In this document: positions 4,922 through 6,993 of the stretch, in pieces
How positions within the stretch are numbered: the first letter of the stretch is position 1
Layout: each line of letters begins with the position of its first letter
Source: DATCSE01 sp036568605
GTDB taxonomy: Bacteria; Pseudomonadota; Gammaproteobacteria; Burkholderiales; Burkholderiaceae_C
NCBI GenBank assembly: GCA_036568605.1
Contig: DATCSE010000262.1
Location: 1-6,993, forward strand
Direction of reading: 5' to 3'
DNA length: 6,993 nucleotides
Made by a program: the position numbers and the translations under genes
Notes under the pieces: model-generated
The model's database searches: none
What the model was told of the DNA's origin: nothing
What the model saw: the letters and a program-made list of their open reading frames with translations, nothing else

Positions 4922-6973
4922 ATGGAACGCGGCTCCCTGCTCATCGTCGACGACAACGAAGCCAGCCGCAGCATGCTGGCACGGCGCCTCGAGCGCAAAG
5001 GCTACAAGGTGTCCGTCGCCGAGGGCGGCCGGCGGGCGCTCGAGCTGGTCGGCCAGCAGGCCTTCGACCTCGTGCTGCTGGACATCATCATGCCGGACAT
5101 GAGCGGCATGGAGGTGCTGGAGGTTCTGCGCAGGAGCTGGTCCAACGCCGAGCTGCCGATCGTCATGGTGACGGCCAAGGACGAGAGCGAAGACATCGTG
5201 AGCGGCCTGCGGCTGGGCGCGAACGACTACGTCACCAAGCCGCTGGACTTCCCCGTGGTGCTGGCGCGCGTGCAGACCCAGCTCTCGCTGAAACATGCGG
5301 TGGATCAGAACCGGCGGCTGGAGCAGGACCTGGAGCAACGCAATCGCGAAGTCGAGGCTGCCAACAACCAGCTGGCGCAGGCGATCCATGAGCTGACGGC
5401 CATCTTCGAGAACGCGGCGGTGGGCATCATCCACACGCGCGACGGCGTAATCCAGCGCAGCAACCGCCGGGCCGTCGACATGTTCGGCTTCGCGTCGACG
5501 CACGACATGACCGGCCAGACCAGCCGTTCACTGCATCCCGACGCGGCGAGTTACGAGCGGGTCCAGCGCGACGCCGAGCCGCTGCTGAGCGCAGGGCTGT
5601 CGTTCAGCACCGATCAGCTGCTGCGCAAGGTCGACGGCAGCCCGCTGTGGTGCCGGATGTACGCACGGGCGGTCGATCCCGTTCACACCAGCCAGGGCAC
5701 GGTCTGGATCATGGAGGACATCACCGAGGCCAAGCGCATCGAGGACGAGCTGATGGACGCCAAGGAGCGCGCCGAGGTCGCGAGCCGCGCGAAGAGCGTG
5801 TTCCTGGCGAACATGAGCCACGAGCTGCGCACGCCGCTGAACGCCATCCTCGGCTACGCGCAGATCCTCAAGCTCGACCGGCAGGCCGGAGGACGGCAGC
5901 TCGCCGCCTTGAGCACCATCGAGCATGGCGGCCAGCATTTGCTTTCGATGATCGACGACGTGCTGGATCTCGCGCGGATCGAGGCCAGCGAATGCAAGCT
6001 CCACCCGGAGTCGGTGGAGCTGTCCGCCTTCGTCCAGAGCATCGTCAGCATCATGCGCGTGCGCGCCGAGCAGCGGGGGCTGGGGCTGGTGGTCGAATCG
6101 CCCGATCGCGATTGGCGCGTGCTGGTCGATGTCAAACGGCTGCGCCAGGTGCTCCTCAACCTGCTGGGCAACGCGGTCAAGTTCACCGATGCCGGCCAGG
6201 TCGCGCTGCGCGTCAGCGCCTCGCCGGAAGGCGACGACCAGGTCCGCGTGCGGTTCGCGGTGGAGGACTCCGGCATCGGCATCGCCGAGGAAGACCTGCG
6301 CAAGTTGTTCCAGCCGTTCCAGCAGCTCGGCAACCTCGAGCGCCGCCGGGGCGGCACCGGGCTGGGCCTGGCCATCAGCCGGCAACTGGTGCAGCTGATG
6401 GGCGGCGAGGACATCGAGGTCCACAGCGAGCTCGAGCACGGCAGCCGGTTCTCGTTCGAGCTGCCGCTGGACATCGCGCCGCCTGCGCCGGCCGAGTCGG
6501 CCGTCGAAGCGATGCTGGTCGTCGGCTACCGGGGCTCGCGCAAGAGCGTCCTGGTGATCGACGACACGCCCGAGAGCCGATCCATGCTGGTGGACCTGCT
6601 GGGCCCGCTCGGCTTCTCGGTGCACGAGGCCAGCAACGGCCAACAAGGCCTGCAGTGCGCAGCGGCCGTCCGGCCCGACGCGATCCTGATCGACTGCATC
6701 ATGCCCGTGATGGACGGGCTGGACGCAACGCGGCGGTTGCGCCGGTCCGGCTTCGAGAACTCGACGATCATCGCGATCTCGGCCAGCGCGTCGCGCAGCG
6801 ACGAGGAACGTGCGCTCGCCGCCGGTGCGTCGGCGTTCCTGCCGAAGCCGCTGCGGCTCGACGCCCTGTTCGCGCTGCTCGAGCGGCACCTGGGCATTCA
6901 GTTCATCTACGAAACCCGCAGCGGGCGGACGAGCGAGGCGGTCGCCGCCGCCGGCAGTCATTCGAAGGCGTGA
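4922..6973 (+). CDS. Soluble hybrid histidine kinase, REC-PAS-HisKA-HATPase-REC
   Basis: This 683-residue kinase has no membrane helix. Order: N-terminal receiver (about 5-120; Asp10/Asp11, Asp54, Thr84, Lys106); short coiled coil (about 122-152); PAS domain (about 155-270, ending in MEDITEAKR); HisKA with FLANMSHELRTPLN (phospho-acceptor His300); ATPase with N-box Asn417, G1 DSGIG (449-453), F-box LFQPF and G2 GGTGLGL; C-terminal receiver (about 541-655; Asp547/Asp548, Asp591, Ser620, Lys642); and a 25-30 residue tail. ATG 4922 is chosen because it gives the normal receiver N-terminus (MERGSLLIVDDNE). AGGG lies 6 nt before it, and only 1 nt separates it from the previous stop. The frame is open for 31 codons further upstream, but that stretch overlaps the receiver gene and looks like a frame shadow. 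A kinase led by a receiver can be switched by another kinase, here most simply the upstream membrane kinase. The PAS ligand cannot be read from the sequence. Confidence 0.93.
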   Translation: MERGSLLIVDDNEASRSMLARRLERKGYKVSVAEGGRRALELVGQQAFDLVLLDIIMPDMSGMEVLEVLRRSWSNAELPIVMVTAKDESEDIVSGLRLGANDYVTKPLDFPVVLARVQTQLSLKHAVDQNRRLEQDLEQRNREVEAANNQLAQAIHELTAIFENAAVGIIHTRDGVIQRSNRRAVDMFGFASTHDMTGQTSRSLHPDAASYERVQRDAEPLLSAGLSFSTDQLLRKVDGSPLWCRMYARAVDPVHTSQGTVWIMEDITEAKRIEDELMDAKERAEVASRAKSVFLANMSHELRTPLNAILGYAQILKLDRQAGGRQLAALSTIEHGGQHLLSMIDDVLDLARIEASECKLHPESVELSAFVQSIVSIMRVRAEQRGLGLVVESPDRDWRVLVDVKRLRQVLLNLLGNAVKFTDAGQVALRVSASPEGDDQVRVRFAVEDSGIGIAEEDLRKLFQPFQQLGNLERRRGGTGLGLAISRQLVQLMGGEDIEVHSELEHGSRFSFELPLDIAPPAPAESAVEAMLVVGYRGSRKSVLVIDDTPESRSMLVDLLGPLGFSVHEASNGQQGLQCAAAVRPDAILIDCIMPVMDGLDATRRLRRSGFENSTIIAISASASRSDEERALAAGASAFLPKPLRLDALFALLERHLGIQFIYETRSGRTSEAVAAAGSHSKA

Positions 6974-6993
6974 CGAACGCGGCCGGCCGTTGC

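Noticed and set aside
3011..5860. Near-identical HisKA boxes of the two kinases (3011 onward and 5801 onward) as a recent duplication or repeat
   Set aside because: Similarity is confined to the universally conserved H-box. Flanking sequence, sensor parts and domain order differ, so this is family conservation and not a recent duplication.
5528..6961. A 477-codon open frame on the minus strand, antisense to the soluble kinase
   Set aside because: It has the same codon-register artefact as the other long antisense frame. It shows no recognisable motif, and the opposite strand encodes a complete kinase.
6980..6989. CGGCCGGCCG palindrome just after the last stop as a terminator
   Set aside because: It is a self-complementary GC decamer with no loop and no T-run visible. 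The window ends 4 nt later, so a terminator cannot be supported.

Overview
The window is GC-rich bacterial DNA with strong G/C preference at third codon positions, a GTG start, tightly packed signalling genes and Shine-Dalgarno sites. It looks like a proteobacterium, most likely a high-GC betaproteobacterium of the Burkholderiales type. That placement is an inference from protein style and composition, not from a marker gene.

Layout: (1) Positions 1-1437, minus strand, hold the first 479 codons of a SAM - class III nucleotide cyclase - AAA ATPase protein. The gene runs off the left edge. Its cyclase domain keeps both metal-binding aspartates but has lost the other four canonical catalytic positions. 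(2) Positions 1438-1657 are a divergent intergenic region. It holds a candidate minus-strand promoter, a perfect 15-bp dyad (1563-1577) and a possible 14-codon leader ORF whose stop overlaps the next gene's GTG start. (3) Positions 1658-6973, plus strand, form a compact three-gene signalling operon: a membrane hybrid histidine kinase with two C-terminal receivers, a stand-alone receiver protein, and a soluble REC-PAS-kinase-REC hybrid. The gaps between genes are 20 nt and 1 nt. (4) Positions 6974-6993 are only 20 nt of downstream sequence.

How they may work together: the operon carries two complete transmitter modules (each with a phospho-accepting His and an ATPase domain) and five receiver domains. 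All five receivers keep the phospho-acceptor Asp and the conserved Lys. The window contains no HPt domain and no DNA-binding or enzymatic output domain within the operon. The simplest reading is a multi-step phosphorelay. The membrane kinase senses an extracytoplasmic or membrane signal, the stand-alone receiver shuttles phosphate or acts as an allosteric partner, and the soluble kinase integrates a second signal through its N-terminal receiver and PAS domain. HPt and output would then be encoded elsewhere or just downstream. The divergent cyclase-ATPase is a possible but unproven partner.

I do not see a wholly new system. The best leads are the degenerate cyclase centre, the leader/dyad region before the operon, and the receiver-rich relay without a visible output.
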